Shown here: positions 23,931 to 35,540 of the stretch, piece after piece | Layout of the letters: the number at the start of each line of letters is the position of its first letter | Position numbering within the stretch: the stretch's first letter is position 1 | Assembly: GCF_030864355.1 (NCBI RefSeq) | Contig: NC_083398.1 | Span: 558,001 to 622,000, forward strand | Origin: Cutaneotrichosporon cavernicola | Lineage: Eukaryota > Basidiomycota > Tremellomycetes > Trichosporonales > Trichosporonaceae | Length of the DNA stretch: 64,000 nt | Direction of reading: 5' to 3' | Translations under genes and position numbers: made by a program | The notes under the pieces: generated by a model | Databases searched by the model: none | What the model saw: only the letters and a program-made list of their open reading frames with translations | What the model was told of the DNA's origin: nothing

Positions 23931-25264
23931 TCATACCTCAAGCCACTGGCGGAACGCGCGTGGAAAGTCGCGCCCCCGCGCGCTCGACCGGCAAGTCTCT
24001 CCCCAAGCCCGCGCGGCGGCTGCGGCGTACCTCGGCGAGCAAAGGGCCCACATGGCAAGGGGCCATCCAGATGGATCCCATACGGTTTTGCCGACCGTCC
24101 CATCCGTCTCCGAGGCCGGGAAGAAGGCGTCGTGTTTTGCAACCAGCGCAGAAAGGAGAGCGGCATCCTCGACAGCTGCCGCGACCATGAACGCCCTCAA
24201 GGCGCAGCATTCCCCACGCGTCGCCGCCCTTTCGACTTGCAGAAGAACATGGTTGAGCGTCGGTCCAGCTTGCCATTTACGCAGGAAGAGCACGAGCGCA
24301 TGCACACCGTCGAGGGTATACTCTACCGCGTTACGATCATTGTTGGATGGAGAGAGATTGCCTTCCGTCAGAAAATGGAGGAGAAGACGCAGGACTTGGG
24401 CACTCTCAATCTCCAGATCGGTGAACTCGAGATCAGGCGATCCAGTGCCGACAGATACCATGTCGCGAAATACGGGGCTGGAGTTAGCGGCTTCATACTA
24501 GTCATACCTGAGGGAGAGGAGGCGGTACGCGGGTACGCGGAACCGCACCCCGTCCGCGGAGAGGAGACACCATTCTCCTTCTGTCCAGGTAGCGTCGTCT
24601 CCCCCAACAACCTTTGGGGGAGGGTTACGAGCGCGAATGAGAACGCGTTCAAAAATAGACCCAAGGAGCTCGCCCTCGTCGTTAGACTCGGCCTCTCGGG
24701 TGAGTTGCCAAGCCCTAGCCAGAGCATATGCCCAAGTCCCTGGGCATACCGTGTGCATATACGCTGGCCATCCGGCTGGATCGAGGACGGGGAAGTTGGG
24801 TGTACCGGCCCCGCTCCAGCCCCACCGCCGGTCCAGGGCGGATTGGATCACGTCGCGCGCGAGGGCGGGACTGTCACCAACGGCGGCGAGAACGAAGGCG
24901 CCGAGGCTGAACTGCGTGTCGAGCGCGGCTCGGACCGACTCAAACACCACATCTCGCAGAGGCGGAGCATCCCATGCCTTCAAGAGACGGAGGAGGGGGA
25001 GTGCATCCTCCCACTTGCTGAGGGTGTAAGTTTTCGTCGCCGCGAGGGAGAGGAACGCGCGGAGAGTGCTCGCGTTGGCTGGGGCGCGGACCAGCGATTG
25101 CGGCGGAGCCTGACGGAGCGTCGCGCTGGTGTTAGTAAACCCAAAGAGGAATTGTACCTGGAAGATTGGAGTTTGAGGGGGACGCGGAGGCGGACACCGT
25201 CGGCTGAGAGGAGGGCAATGTCGCCGTGTTGCCACTGAACGTCGTCGGTGTATGATACTGTCAT
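23931..25264 (-). CDS. Protein with two tandem BTB/POZ-like units
   Basis: Exons 25158-25264, 24508-25125 and 23931-24477 sum exactly to 424 codons including stop. The first unit starts GDIALLSADGVRLRVPLKLQ; the second starts GEWCLLSADGVRFRVPAYRL and continues SPVFRDMVSVG. Both continue to an (A/L)(L/F)-rich helical part with a KW motif (LLKAWDAP, FLRKWQAG) and then a (L/W)DP(A/S)GWP motif. This pattern fits the BTB/POZ-like proteins of basidiomycetes, which mediate protein-protein contacts, sometimes with Cullin-3. Each unit is interrupted by a short intron at the same place and phase (25126-25157, 32 nt; 24478-24507, 30 nt), which shows internal gene duplication. Partners and function unknown. 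Confidence 0.75.
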
Positions 25265-26698
25265 TGTGGCTGGAGGAGGAGAGCTTTAGGTAGTGAGGTA
25301 TAGGTGTTCGCGGGAATGTGACAAGAAGAGAGCTGTGGTGCAGAAGTCAGCCAAAAAATACCTTGATCAGTACTGTCTGTGCGTGATCAATGTGCGTGGG
25401 ATGGTGGCTCGGCTTGCTTGGACCTCGCTATGTGCTCTGGGACGGCGGATAATGATTGAGTGGAGTGCGGGGTGTGGGGGAGGCCGGGACAATGCCGACG
25501 CAGTTGGGATTTTGCTTCACGTCACCTGAGTCGCAGCCAACTCAACCTGGGGCACGGTCCGAGCGGTGGCTGTGTGGCCGTCGTCATCGGACGCCAAGCT
25601 CCGCTTGTCTTCCCGCTCATGACCGTGGGTCCGTCACTCCCGTCGATGGTCCGGGCGGACGTCGGGATGACTGGCGAGAATGAACAAGGGGAGAAGGAGG
25701 AATGGAGAAGCACGTTGGTGGCGGCGCCACCGCACGGCCCCTCGCGTATTAATCGACAGATCGATAAGGCGAGGCGGCCGGATTGGTAGACTGGAACACG
25801 AGTGTGCCGAGGTATCCCGAGCAGGTAGCCCGAGCGGAGAGTATGAGAAAATAAAGGCGCGCGTGGGATGGGGCGGGCGCATGTAAGCGTGCGCACTTGC
25901 ATGCAAGTGGCACATGTTCCTGTGATTTCTTAAGGAACTTGAGTAAACATGAGTGAGTGTTCTCTACATGTCCCACACTTTCCACACAAAGCTCACTTGC
26001 CCTTATTCTTCTGCCTCCCAGCTTTCAGATATCTACCTTGCATACAGTATACGTTTGGGTCACTTAGCCATCTTCCGACAGATTCGAAGAGCGTTCCACA
26101 TCTAGGCAAGGTGGTAATCTAACATACGACAGCAAGACAAAAGTTCTGTGAGGAGGGCATATTGAGCTGGCACTTGGCTCGACAGTGATACAGCACCGGA
26201 CTGTACAGGTACACCTTCGAATCCAGGTCTGAGCGGGCTGGTGGCATGTCAACGACGAAGGGAGTGGGATGCGTTACTTGTCAAGTGGCCAGCGCTCCGC
26301 GCTTTCGGGAGCGCCAGAATGACCGGTCGAGTTGTCCAAAGTTGCTCGAGGAGGACCAGCTGCCCGCGAGTGTGCGCGTGTCAACATCCCTTCGACATGT
26401 TCCCGGTGAGTGCCGATGGGCCCAGGCTATCCCAGGAAGTGCTCTCGTTCTGGTTGAGGGAGATCGTGGCTCAGAGCGGGGCCGTAGAGCCCTCGCATGG
26501 ATTCACGAAGGTGCCGATCGCGCTGCAAGAGTCACCCCCTCGCTACGATAACTCGACCAGGGGTGCGAACGGACGAACAAGTAGACCTTCGAAGGGGTTG
26601 GGTGGTGTGCGACTACGTGGCTTGTAGCGGAAGTGAAGGAGGAGTTGTCAGATGTGTCAGTAGACCCGACTCTACATTACAAGAATACATATCCAAGT
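25265..26698. other. 1.4-kb gene-free region
   Basis: Upstream of the BTB-like gene and downstream of the acetyltransferase gene. Short open frames (for example 25460-25789, 26241-26627) show no family features. A short tRNA-like T-arm sequence near 26213-26227 does not fold into a full tRNA by eye. Confidence 0.5.
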
Positions 26699-27480
26699 CT
26701 AGAGCTGTACTGGTCTGACCAATGGCGACGTGGGTTCGCTCCTTGCCTCGCCGTTCTCTCCTTCAGCCTTAACCCCATTGAGGTGGGGTTTGGGGTAATC
26801 GCCTCCAACAGGCTTGTAGTTACCGTCGATGCTCTCACCTACAGGCGGCAACTTTTTGATAACCCTAGCAGGGTTGCCAGCGACGACTACGCGGTCCTCG
26901 ACGTCCTTCGTTACAACACTGCCGGCCCCAACTGTAACCCCATTACCGATAGTCACTCCAGGACAGATGATGACTCCGCCGCCGATCCAGCAGTCGTCCC
27001 CGATCGTGATGGGCTTAGCCCACTCGGGCCCACGGAGGCCATTCCGTTCCTCTGGTAAGATGGGATGCGAAGGAGTGTAGATCTGGGTGTTGGCTGCGAT
27101 CATGGTTCTGTGGCCGATGTGGATCGGGGCGACGTCGAGCCAAGTGTTGTTGGGGCCGATGAAACAGTCGTCCCCAATCGAGATGTTGAAGCCCTGGGGT
27201 TAGTCTTGCCTAGCGCCTAGCGGAGACTCACGTATTCGCACATGAACGGCGACATGATGTACGAGCCCTTGCGGTCGCCCTTGCGGAAATCAATAAACTT
27301 GGCAAACGCCTTCTGCCGGTCTGGGGTGCTGATGGTTGCATTCGCCTCAGCAAGGAGGGCGGCCGTGCGGTGTAGCAGAGCCTGGAGGTAGGCGTCGCCG
27401 TTGTAGGCGCGCCCGGCGACCATGTTGTTGAACTGGTCGGCCGACTGGCCGGGACCGGGAGGGAAGGGGGGTGGTGCCAT
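26699..27480 (-). CDS. Sugar O-acetyltransferase (maltose/galactoside acetyltransferase type)
   Basis: Exons 27232-27480 and 26699-27193 around a 38-nt intron give 247 residues. An N-terminal helical cap (GRAYNGDAYLQALLHRTAAL, FAKFIDFRKG) precedes the left-handed beta-helix made of hexapeptide repeats: NISIGDDCFIGPNNTWLDVA, PITIGDDCWIGGGVIICPGV, TIGNGVTVGAGSVVTKDV. The catalytic His is in IYTPSHPI. The family transfers acetyl from acetyl-CoA to a sugar hydroxyl and works as a trimer. The C-terminal 45 residues are an additional low-complexity tail. The physiological sugar is unknown. Divergent from the copper transporter. Confidence 0.9.
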
Positions 27481-28406
27481 GGTGATCAGGGAGTGGAGAG
27501 ATGGAGGGGGAAGGAGGGGGAAGGAGATGCAGATGCGGTGGAGCGGTTAGTGAGTGTCGGAGCGAGCGTGAGGGCGTGAGAGCGTTTGGTCAGAATGTCA
27601 AGCGAGTGTTGGGGCGTCGACGATGGAGAATACGTTATGTGACTTTATACTGCGTTGTAGTTGGGATTGGAGCGGTGTCGGCCCAGGCCCGAGGAACAAT
27701 CACCAGCCGGCTGATCCTTCCTGAATCTCGGAGCCTCGGTCGTCCTCCGAGATGACGCATGCATGCGGCGCGTCAACAACCCGTCAAGGATTGCTTGATT
27801 AGATTGTCAGAGGTGAACGCAGCGATCTTGTTTCTCCAATTCTCCATTCGACTGGGAAGTGAGCACTTGACTTCAGTCGACTTGGTTGGCTTTTGACTTT
27901 TCCCCACTATCATCCCCCTGTGTTCTATCTTCTTCCAGTGAGCGCGTGTCTTGTGTTCGTGTCTCGTTCGCGATGATGTTTCACACCTCACTACACGCAA
28001 CACAACAACGGCAGCTGCTCGCTGCTGAGGTTAGCCAGAATACCGCCAAGCCAAATCTCTCAAGGAGGCGCGTCAATTGCGTCCCTTTCTTTCCAGGTGA
28101 CTGAATGCCGCAAACGTGACTAACCTTGCCCTCAAATGGCGCAGTACCCAGAGGCTAATGTTGGCCACTCAGCGTCGCCGTCGCCGAATCCGAAATGCAC
28201 GGGTTCAGCAAGCCACAGTACCAAGCCACGACACACGGACCGTGTCTCGTTTCCGCAAGCCACCGAGTCGACATTGTTGAGATTCTCAAGCAATACTTAA
28301 GCCCTCCATCTACCGTCCAACACAGTACACAAAAGCCACAAAGCATCGCATCACTTCACTTCACTTCACTTCACTTCACTACTCGACTACACTACACTCT
28401 CTCGAA
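27481..28406. promoter_or_regulatory. Shared upstream region of the acetyltransferase and CTR genes
   Basis: 926 bp between divergent start codons. Next to the CTR gene is a six-unit TCACT repeat (28351-28380) followed by an ACTACACTAC leader. Copper transporters are usually copper-repressed in fungi through Cuf1/Mac1-type factors, but I cannot assign a binding site here. Confidence 0.5.
28351..28380. repeat. TCACT x6 pentamer repeat upstream of the CTR gene
   Basis: Six perfect TCACT units ending 26 bp before the start codon, thus within or near the 5' leader. Confidence 0.9.
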
Positions 28407-29103
28407 ATGGACCACGACATGAGCGGCATGAGCGGCATGGCTAGCTCGGCAATGACCAACATGATGAGCATGACCAACATGCCCTCGGCGACGGGCACGG
28501 CAGCGGCGGCGGCAGCGACTGGCATGGCGGCGGGAGGACACAGCATGGGCGGTATGGGCGGGTCCTGCAAGAGTACGCCGCTATTATTTTCCAGCTGACC
28601 CAAGTCTCAATGTTGTGGAACTGGACGACGATTGACGCGTGTTTCCTGTCACGCTCATGGCACATCAAAACCAAGGCCATGTTTGCCGGCAGCATTGTCG
28701 GCGTCTTCTTCCTCTGCATGTTGATTGAGGGTATTCGCCGCCTCGCCCGCGAGTACGACCGGCAGATCATCCGTGCCAACCGCACCGACAAGGGCCGCGT
28801 TTATCCGCCCACATTTGCCCAGCATGTCGTCCGGACGTTGGCTTATGGCGTGCAGTTTACTGGCGCCTTCCTTGTGTGAGTGGCCGAGCGCGCGCAGAGG
28901 TGTAGAGCGAGCCAGAGTGGAGCCAGAGACGACAAACCCAAACCCAACCCCCCAGAACAGCGCTGACTGCCAGAATGCTCCTCGGAATGTACTTCAACGT
29001 GCCCATGCTTATGGCCATCTTCTTTGGCCACACGTTTGGATACCTCGCCTTCGGGAGAGACACGTGCGGCGACGCGCTCGTGGATAGCGGATGCGCGTGT
29101 TAG
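28407..29103 (+). CDS. CTR-family high-affinity copper transporter
   Basis: Three exons (28407-28572, 28605-28875, 28974-29103) sum to 189 codons. The extracellular N-terminus is Met-rich with MDHDMSGMSGM and TNMMSMTNM copper-binding motifs and an Ala/Gly stretch. The conserved entry MLWNWTTIDACFLSRSWHI precedes helix 1 (FAGSIVGVFFLCMLIEGI). Helix 2 has MLLGMYFNVPMLMAIFF, containing an MxxxM pattern (MYFNVPM), and helix 3 has GHTFGYLAFG with the GxxxG packing motif. The C-terminus ends CGDALVDSGCAC, with Cys residues typical of CTR tails. It takes up Cu(I) across the plasma or vacuolar membrane as a trimer. Confidence 0.93.
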
Positions 29104-29661
29104 ACCAGAGAACTGCCGTAGTTTATAATAGACATCACGACCCATTATGCATGCACCTCTCACTAGCGGTTTTGGGGCGGGGCCGCTGGGGATGCAGAGC
29201 TCGGCAAAGGAAATGGGTAACAAGCTGGGACTCCAGCCTAATCGGATAAACGGAACTGATAGAGACGCAACGCCACTCATGTGGGTTATATTCTATCTGA
29301 AGGCCCTTAGGTTGAAGACGCAGCAGCACGGATATCCCTTGCTGTCGGCCGCTCTGAGACTGTGTGCCCAGCTACCCAGACTCCCACGAGGATCGCGATC
29401 GGTCTGGACTGCAAGGCTCTTCTCCCGTCGACCATTTCGTCTTCTCTCCCCCTACCCCAAGTGGTCTTTATGTCCCAAGACTGTTGCGACGTAGAAGGGA
29501 CGTACGCACGAGCTCGCTACAGTAATGTCAGAGTCCGGTAGGCCGTTAGTCGAAGACTGCCATAAGCCCCAATTATCGGTATGCCACGCCTAGACAACTC
29601 TCCTCTCCGGCAGCTCGCAGCTCGCAGCTCGTTAGGCCAAATATCCCATCCCTCGCTATGG
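29104..29661. other. Convergent 3' intergenic region
   Basis: 558 bp between the CTR stop and the GST stop. No gene seen. Confidence 0.45.
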
Positions 29662-30288
29662 CTAAGTAAGCGGCGCCACTACGGCCTTCTGGAAGGCCGG
29701 CCTCTCCTTCAACTTTGCCATCCACTCTTCGAGGCGTGGCCGACTCTCCCTCTCAATCGGCATCTCAAACCACGCAAACAGGAAACTGCCGAGGGGGATA
29801 TCGCCTGCCCCAAAACTGTCGCCGCTAAACCACTCGTGATCCTCCAACCACCCCTCAGCCACCACAAGCAACCTTTCCATCTCGGCCATAGACGCGCGAA
29901 TGGCGACCCAGTCCCGCTCCTCCTCCTTCTGCCGCACGACGGGCCAGAACACGCCCTTCATAACCGGCGCGAGGGTGGTGGACGTCCAGTCCATCCACCG
30001 ATCCCCGATGGCTCGAGTCTTGGCCGAGGATTGGGTGGGGAAGGCCGTTCCGTATTCGGCGAAGAGGTAGCGCACAATGGCGTTGGATTCGCACACGACT
30101 AAATCGCCATCTTGGAGAGTTGGGATTTGCGCCATCGGGTTCATGGACAGGTAGGAGTCTGTGCGAGTGCCACCGAATTGCATGCCTACGATCTCGGAGG
30201 TGAAGGGGAGACCGAGCTCGTGGGCTGCCCACAGGGCTTTCTTTACGTTGTTCGAGTTGTGGCGGCCCCAGATGGTGAGTTGCGACAT
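29662..30288 (-). CDS. Glutathione S-transferase family protein, intronless
   Basis: A single exon of 208 residues. The thioredoxin-like N-domain starts MSQLTIWGRHNSNNVKKALW and contains MNPMAQIPTLQDGDLVVCES and NAIVRYLFAEYG, with the cis-Pro and the (E/Q)SNAI glutathione-binding motif. The all-helical C-domain has SFGAGDIPLGSFLFAWF, with the conserved N-cap Asp. It resembles the bacterial-type GST family also found in fungi rather than classical fungal GSTs. Probable role is glutathione conjugation or peroxidase activity in detoxification. It is the only complete gene in the window in which I find no intron. Confidence 0.9.
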   Translation of the reverse strand: MSQLTIWGRHNSNNVKKALWAAHELGLPFTSEIVGMQFGGTRTDSYLSMNPMAQIPTLQDGDLVVCESNAIVRYLFAEYGTAFPTQSSAKTRAIGDRWMDWTSTTLAPVMKGVFWPVVRQKEEERDWVAIRASMAEMERLLVVAEGWLEDHEWFSGDSFGAGDIPLGSFLFAWFEMPIERESRPRLEEWMAKLKERPAFQKAVVAPLT

Positions 30289-30523
30289 GGCGGCGGCTGG
30301 TTGGTAAGCTGGAGTGGTTGATTGAAGAACAAGCTAAGAGCGGGGATGATGACGACGTGGAGTAGGCGGAATGCGGGGGTACGGGGCCAGTCGGGCTTTT
30401 GGCTTCCGGCATGCCGTTCTTCCATCCATGCCATCCTGCCATCCACTCCCACTCTCGCTAACAGGAATGAAACGGCAAACCATGCAAACCATATGACAAT
30501 ATGACAACATACCAAGATAGAGT

Positions 30524-33500
30524 CTAACGGAACCCACGTACCCTCGCCGCAACACTAACCCACGAGAGGATACGCCAAGCGACAGCCGTCGCAACCATGA
30601 TTCCCGCAAAGCGAGCTACGTTCAAATCTCGCCATCCAAACAGCGCGATTCTGTCTCAGCAGAATAGCGGGGAAACTCACATTTGCTCGCCCGTCTGCGC
30701 GATACACTTGCCGTCCGAGACCTGTTGGGCAGAGCAATCAAATACGAGCCCAACACACTCGTTGATGAGCTGGACTTTGATGGCGCCCTTGAACGGCGTA
30801 CCCCACGCTATGGCCGCCAACCAACGCGGTACGTTGAGCGAAACGAGGCCGGCCGTCTGTGCAACCAGCGAGAGGAAGGTAGATAGGATAGTCACAGTCA
30901 GGCCCTCGGAACGGACCCATACGCCGACAATGATACACAGACTCTCGCCCAAGTTCTGCATCACCCAGATGGTGGCGAAGAATTGGAAGAAGATGCTGGC
31001 CGAGGTTTGCATCCCCACGCCCACGTGCATCTGTCGTTAGCACCATTTGGAAGATACTGACAATGGCAGTGTATCCGAGCGAGGCGAAGATCTCGGGCGC
31101 CAATTCGACTAGTGTGTACATGATCACGAACGTGGCAGGCGAGTAACGCGCACTACTCGCCGCTTCGTGGAGGTATAGGTTCCTCTCGGGAGGAAAGATC
31201 GACATCGAGTTCAATAATCCAACGAAGGCCAGTGCGGACGTGCTCTGCAATGTTAAGCCGATACGGTCCTGCGCTCCTTGTGCTCCTTTGGTCAAGCGCT
31301 GGAAGAAAAGGATAAACAGAGCGCCAACGAAGGGCGCCTGCATCCACCGGTTGAAGAAGACTTCAGGTTGGCGCCAGAGGTTGAGCCAATGTCGCTGCAG
31401 CACGACAGGCAGAGCGATACGCATGGATGTCGTGCGCGAGCCTGACGAGAGCTTCCCGACCTCTGGCTCGGAGACGGTGTGGTCACGGCGCCACGATTTC
31501 TCCTTGAGGTGCGGGGTATCTTCGCCCGGATCTTGGACGGATATGGCGCGCCATGCGTCGGTGAGAGAGCGGACGCGCGCCGCTGATGCCAGGTGTGTCC
31601 GCGCCCGCGGATCCACAGATACCAGGTCGAGCAAGTGATCGGCGGGGTTAAAGAATTCGGAGGGCATAGGATACCCTATCCCCGTAAAGTACCTTACTGC
31701 GTCGGCTCGCCGACCCGAATACGCAACAACCCCGCCCTTGGCGAGGAGCATGACGTTATCCGCTAGGCGCCAGATATCCGAGCGCGGCTGGTGGATCGTC
31801 GCGATAACGGTACGCCCCGTAGCCGCAATGTCCTTGAGTACCTGCATAACACTGAGGGCTATGCTTGAGTCGAGGCCCGATGTTGGCTCGTCGACGACAA
31901 GCACGGCAGGGTCGTTGATCACTGGTGTCAGCTATTTCTAAGGTGGATGTACTTTGCACGGCGAGAGAAAGGCGGCGCTTCTCGCCTCCTGAGATGCCCT
32001 TGATGAGCGGCCCGCCAACGGGCAAGTCCGCACAGTCCTTGAGCCCGAGCATGCGAAGGACGGTTTCGGCGCGGGCTATCTTCTTCAACCGCGTCATCTC
32101 GTTCGGAAGTCGCAGGATCGCCGCATACCGCAGTGTCTCGCGGACAGTCAGGTTCGGGAGGTGCCAGTCGTCCTCCTGCTCGACGAAGGCAACGTTACTC
32201 ATCGCCACGGCCGTTGCCGGAGCCCCAGCAAACAAGATATCCCCTGTACGCGTGAAACCTGCCATTGCGCCCGCGCCGAGATGTCGCCCGGCGATGAGTT
32301 GGAGGAGTGTACTCTTTCCAGCGCCAGACGGGCCGAGGATAGCACTCACTTCGCCAGCGGGGAAGGACGCCGACACGTCGTCGAGGATTCGGCGGTGAGC
32401 GTTCTTTGCCACACCGCGACCGCGCCGCTCCCACGCCAAGCTCATGTGGTGGACGCCCACGTCGATCCGGTCGCGTGTCATGTGTGAATCCCCGACGTCA
32501 GCTGTCTTGCCCCGGAAATGCGAGTCTATTTCGGACGCGTGCCGTACCCCGCCGACTGGGAGGTAGCGGAGCACAAGACATGCGACAATGTACTCGAATA
32601 AAGCAAAGGCTGCGAGACCGGCAAACCAAACGCCAATGTTGATGCCTAGATCAAAGTTGAAGCCGCGGAGGACGTTGTTGCCATCACACTGGGCTAGGTT
32701 GGCATTGGAAATCGGTGGACAGTCAAACACGCGGTCCTTGAATACCACTGTGGCGACGATGCGGAATGAGTAGAAGTACGGCGAGAGCCAGCGGATCCAC
32801 TCGGCGTAATCTGGTGGATCGACGAGGACAAAGCCCGCCGAGAGGAGCTGGAAGATGTTGATCGCGTTACCGATGAGCGAGGCCTGCGCAAAGCTGCGCG
32901 TGACCGAGCTCACGAACAGCGCCAGGCCCTGTATCGCGCATTGCACAAGTAATGTGCTCCCAATGATGGTAAACAAACCCTGCGCGACGTGGTCGTGTCT
33001 CATCCCAGCGATGAACCATAGGATAATGACGTACACAGCGGGGGAGAGGATGGCGGGGAGGAGGAAGCTCACCCAGTCGCTGAGGACGTATGGCACGACA
33101 TCATAGAGGTTATCCTCGCGCTCGCGATCGAAAATGATCAGGTCGTTGCAAAACTTGTACACCCAAAACACTTGCTGGAGGTAGAACACACCAGGTATCA
33201 TCTGGAACGACAAATTCTTGAGGGACTGGACGCCGGTCGGCGTATCGGGTATGTTGGCGTACGTCACGCCCATGAAGACACCTAGGACGGTGCCCTGCAA
33301 CAGCAGCCCAACTAGGATGGGGAGATTGCGGTACACGTTCCTGTGTGCGCGAGCGGTAAGAACGCGGGTTTGGAGAAGGAATCCCGGCCGTTTCGCTTCG
33401 GACTGGGTGACGACGCGGTGCAGTTCGGCGCCCTCCGCGCTGTGGCGGGACGTGGAGGAGCGCAGTAGCGGCCGTACAGCAAGGGTATCAGGCTTGGTGG

Positions 33501-35080
33501 CGATATGTGCGGCCCAAGCGTTGGTGAGTGCCTGCACGCGGGCTTGGCTCGCCTCCTCGCTCTCGGGTGTGCGGCTGTCAACTGAGCTCACGTCGATCAG
33601 GAAGTCGAGGGGGTTGATGCCCGGCTCGACGTCGTGTCCAAGCCCCGAGAACCAGTCAAGGCACTGGGATCGGAGGCCAGAGTACACGACCCGGCCCTTG
33701 GAAAGTAATGTGATCCGATCGAAGAGGGGATAAGCGTCGGATCTTGGCGCGTGGATCGAGATGATAACTGTGCGGCCGCGCCGCGCGAGCGCGCTCAATG
33801 TTTGCAGGAGGAGGTATGATGTGAACGCATCGAGGCCTGAAGTTGGCTCGTCGAGAATCAGCACGGAGGGAAGTGTGACTAGCACACAGCCGATACTGAG
33901 GCGGCGTCGCTCGCCGCCCGAAATGCCCTTCCTCAAGGGACCGCCTACGACTGTATCCGCGGCGTCGCGCAGACCCAACTCGTCAAGCGTCTGCTCGACG
34001 ATGATCGCGATATTCTCGCGCGTCAGACTCGTCGGAAGGCGCAGGCGCGCAGCATACGTGAGCGTCTCGCGTACTGCTATCAGCTAGAATAGGTTAGTTC
34101 ATACCTGTGAGGCACTCCACGAGGAAGTCCTGCTGCCGCACAAAGCCTATACGACGCTTCGCCTCGTGCTTTCCCAACGCCATCCCACCTTCGGATGGGA
34201 CGTATGCAACGCCGCCAACCTTGATGGGGAGGTCGTTTAGGCGGTACGCGACGGCATTCAGGAGGGTCGTCTTACCGCTTCCGCTTCCTCCCAGACTGGT
34301 GTCAGACTGCCCAAAATAGACATACATGGCGAGGACTTGTCCGCTCGCGCAGGCGCAAGACACATCTTCCAAAATTGTGGTCTTGCGCGGACCTTCCTTG
34401 CGCTTGAGCGCGGTCAGGTCGCCCTGTAGCAGTCTGGTGTTAGCTGGGTTGGGTAGGAAGGAGCGGCCGTACTTGACTATCCGCGACTGTCTTGGCACAC
34501 CGATGGTCAGGCCGCGCACGTCGAGGTCGAACGGCAGGGGTGGTGGGAGGTTGAGTAGGGCGCTGACCTCTGGCGGCTCTGGTGGGTTAGAGGAGTATGA
34601 AGCGCGTTGCGAGTGCGGGGTACGTGCGATTTCGTCTTCCTTCTCGTTGACGGACGTGCGGGTTGACGAGCCACTATCGCTGGCATCGTCATGTACGATG
34701 CTTGGTAAGATGGTCACAGGTGGGCCGGTGGCTGTGGGCGACGCCGGAACGGGTGAAGGGAGTGTGTCTTTCGGAGATTTGGGAGATATTGGTCGGCCGG
34801 GCGACGCGGGGGAAGCTGGCGTAACTAATGGTCGACCTGGAGACGCCCGGGATGCGGGGGTCGTTGGGAGTGGTGGGGGTGGAGGGGCTGGGGTCGTCGG
34901 AGGTGGGGTGGGAGTTGTTAGGGATGTTAGAGATGGGCCGAGCGGCTGGCCTGGTGATGTCGGAGACGCGAGGGGTGTTATCGGACGGCCTGACCGTGCC
35001 GGGGTCGCTATCGCGGCAATAGACGGCGTCGGTGGGCGCTCGGAACCTGACCCTCCTGCGGCAGGGTGCTCGGCGTCCAT
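30524..35080 (-). CDS. Full-size ABCG-type transporter (YOL075C-like)
   Basis: A multi-exon gene. The first 130 residues are Pro/Ser/Thr-rich and disordered. NBD1 has LGGSGSGKTTLLNAVA (Walker A), KGISGGERRRLSIG (signature) and SVLILDEPTSGLDA. Membrane domain 1 follows (GVFYLQQVFWVYKFCNDLII and further helices). NBD2 has ILGPSGAGKSTLLQLIAGRH, KGISGGEKRRLSLA and VLVVDEPTSGLDSS; membrane domain 2 ends in a last exon encoding VARFAGIMVATAVAWRILSW and stops at TAG 30526-30524. All catalytic motifs are intact in both halves, unlike PDR transporters. Introns include 34077-34104 (28 nt) and 34296-34325 (30 nt). Likely a lipid or xenobiotic exporter; substrate unknown. Divergent from VMA9. Confidence 0.92.
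34077..34104 (-). other. 28-nt spliceosomal intron in the ABC transporter
   Basis: GTATGAAC...GCTGATAG joins ECLT to AVRETLTYAARL in the correct frame. It is the shortest intron I found in the window. Confidence 0.8.
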
Positions 35081-35540
35081 TTTAGAGAGCGTGGTCAGAC
35101 TGTGGTCAGTGTTGAGATTGAGAAGAGAAGAGAAGATCGACTACGGCTGCCCATGACGAGATGGGAAGGGGAGTTGGGCATCTCTCGTTGAATAGGAATA
35201 GGTGCCCTGCAAATGGCCGTGTCCGTGTCCGGCCCACATATCCTGGTATTCGTCTCTCCGGTTGTCACCATGTTGGGTTCTTGCTCTCGGGTATGGCCAA
35301 CTTCTCCGGTCTGCTGGATCACGTGAGTTCCGCGTGGGCCATTTGGTCCCGTTAACCCCCACTGTGGTGCGTCACACACAGCTCACAGTGACAACCAACG
35401 TCCACTGCTGAAGTCATCTCCATCTCGAAAGTGATCTAAAGTCCCAACACCCCAGTCCTCGAGCTGGAAGAACTACCCGTCGACCCCTTGCCGACCGCTA
35501 CTCTCCACTCCTACCTTTCCGCCTCCACCGCAAGCCCACC
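35081..35540. promoter_or_regulatory. Shared upstream region of the ABC transporter and VMA9
   Basis: 460 bp between divergent starts. It holds a perfect TCACGTGA palindrome at 35319-35326, the form bound by Cbf1/USF-type bHLH factors, and a C/T-rich VMA9 leader. Confidence 0.55.
35319..35326. promoter_or_regulatory. TCACGTGA palindromic E-box
   Basis: An 8-bp perfect palindrome containing CACGTG, about 215 bp upstream of VMA9 and 245 bp upstream of the ABC gene. Binding is inferred from the consensus only. Confidence 0.4.

Noticed and set aside
26160..26240. Possible tRNA: CCGGACTGTA followed by TTCGAATCCAGG
   Set aside because: No matching acceptor stem, and the anticodon and T stems do not pair; at best a decayed fragment.
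25265..26698. Several 60-130 codon open frames
   Set aside because: Overlapping in several frames, no homology signal, GC-rich background.
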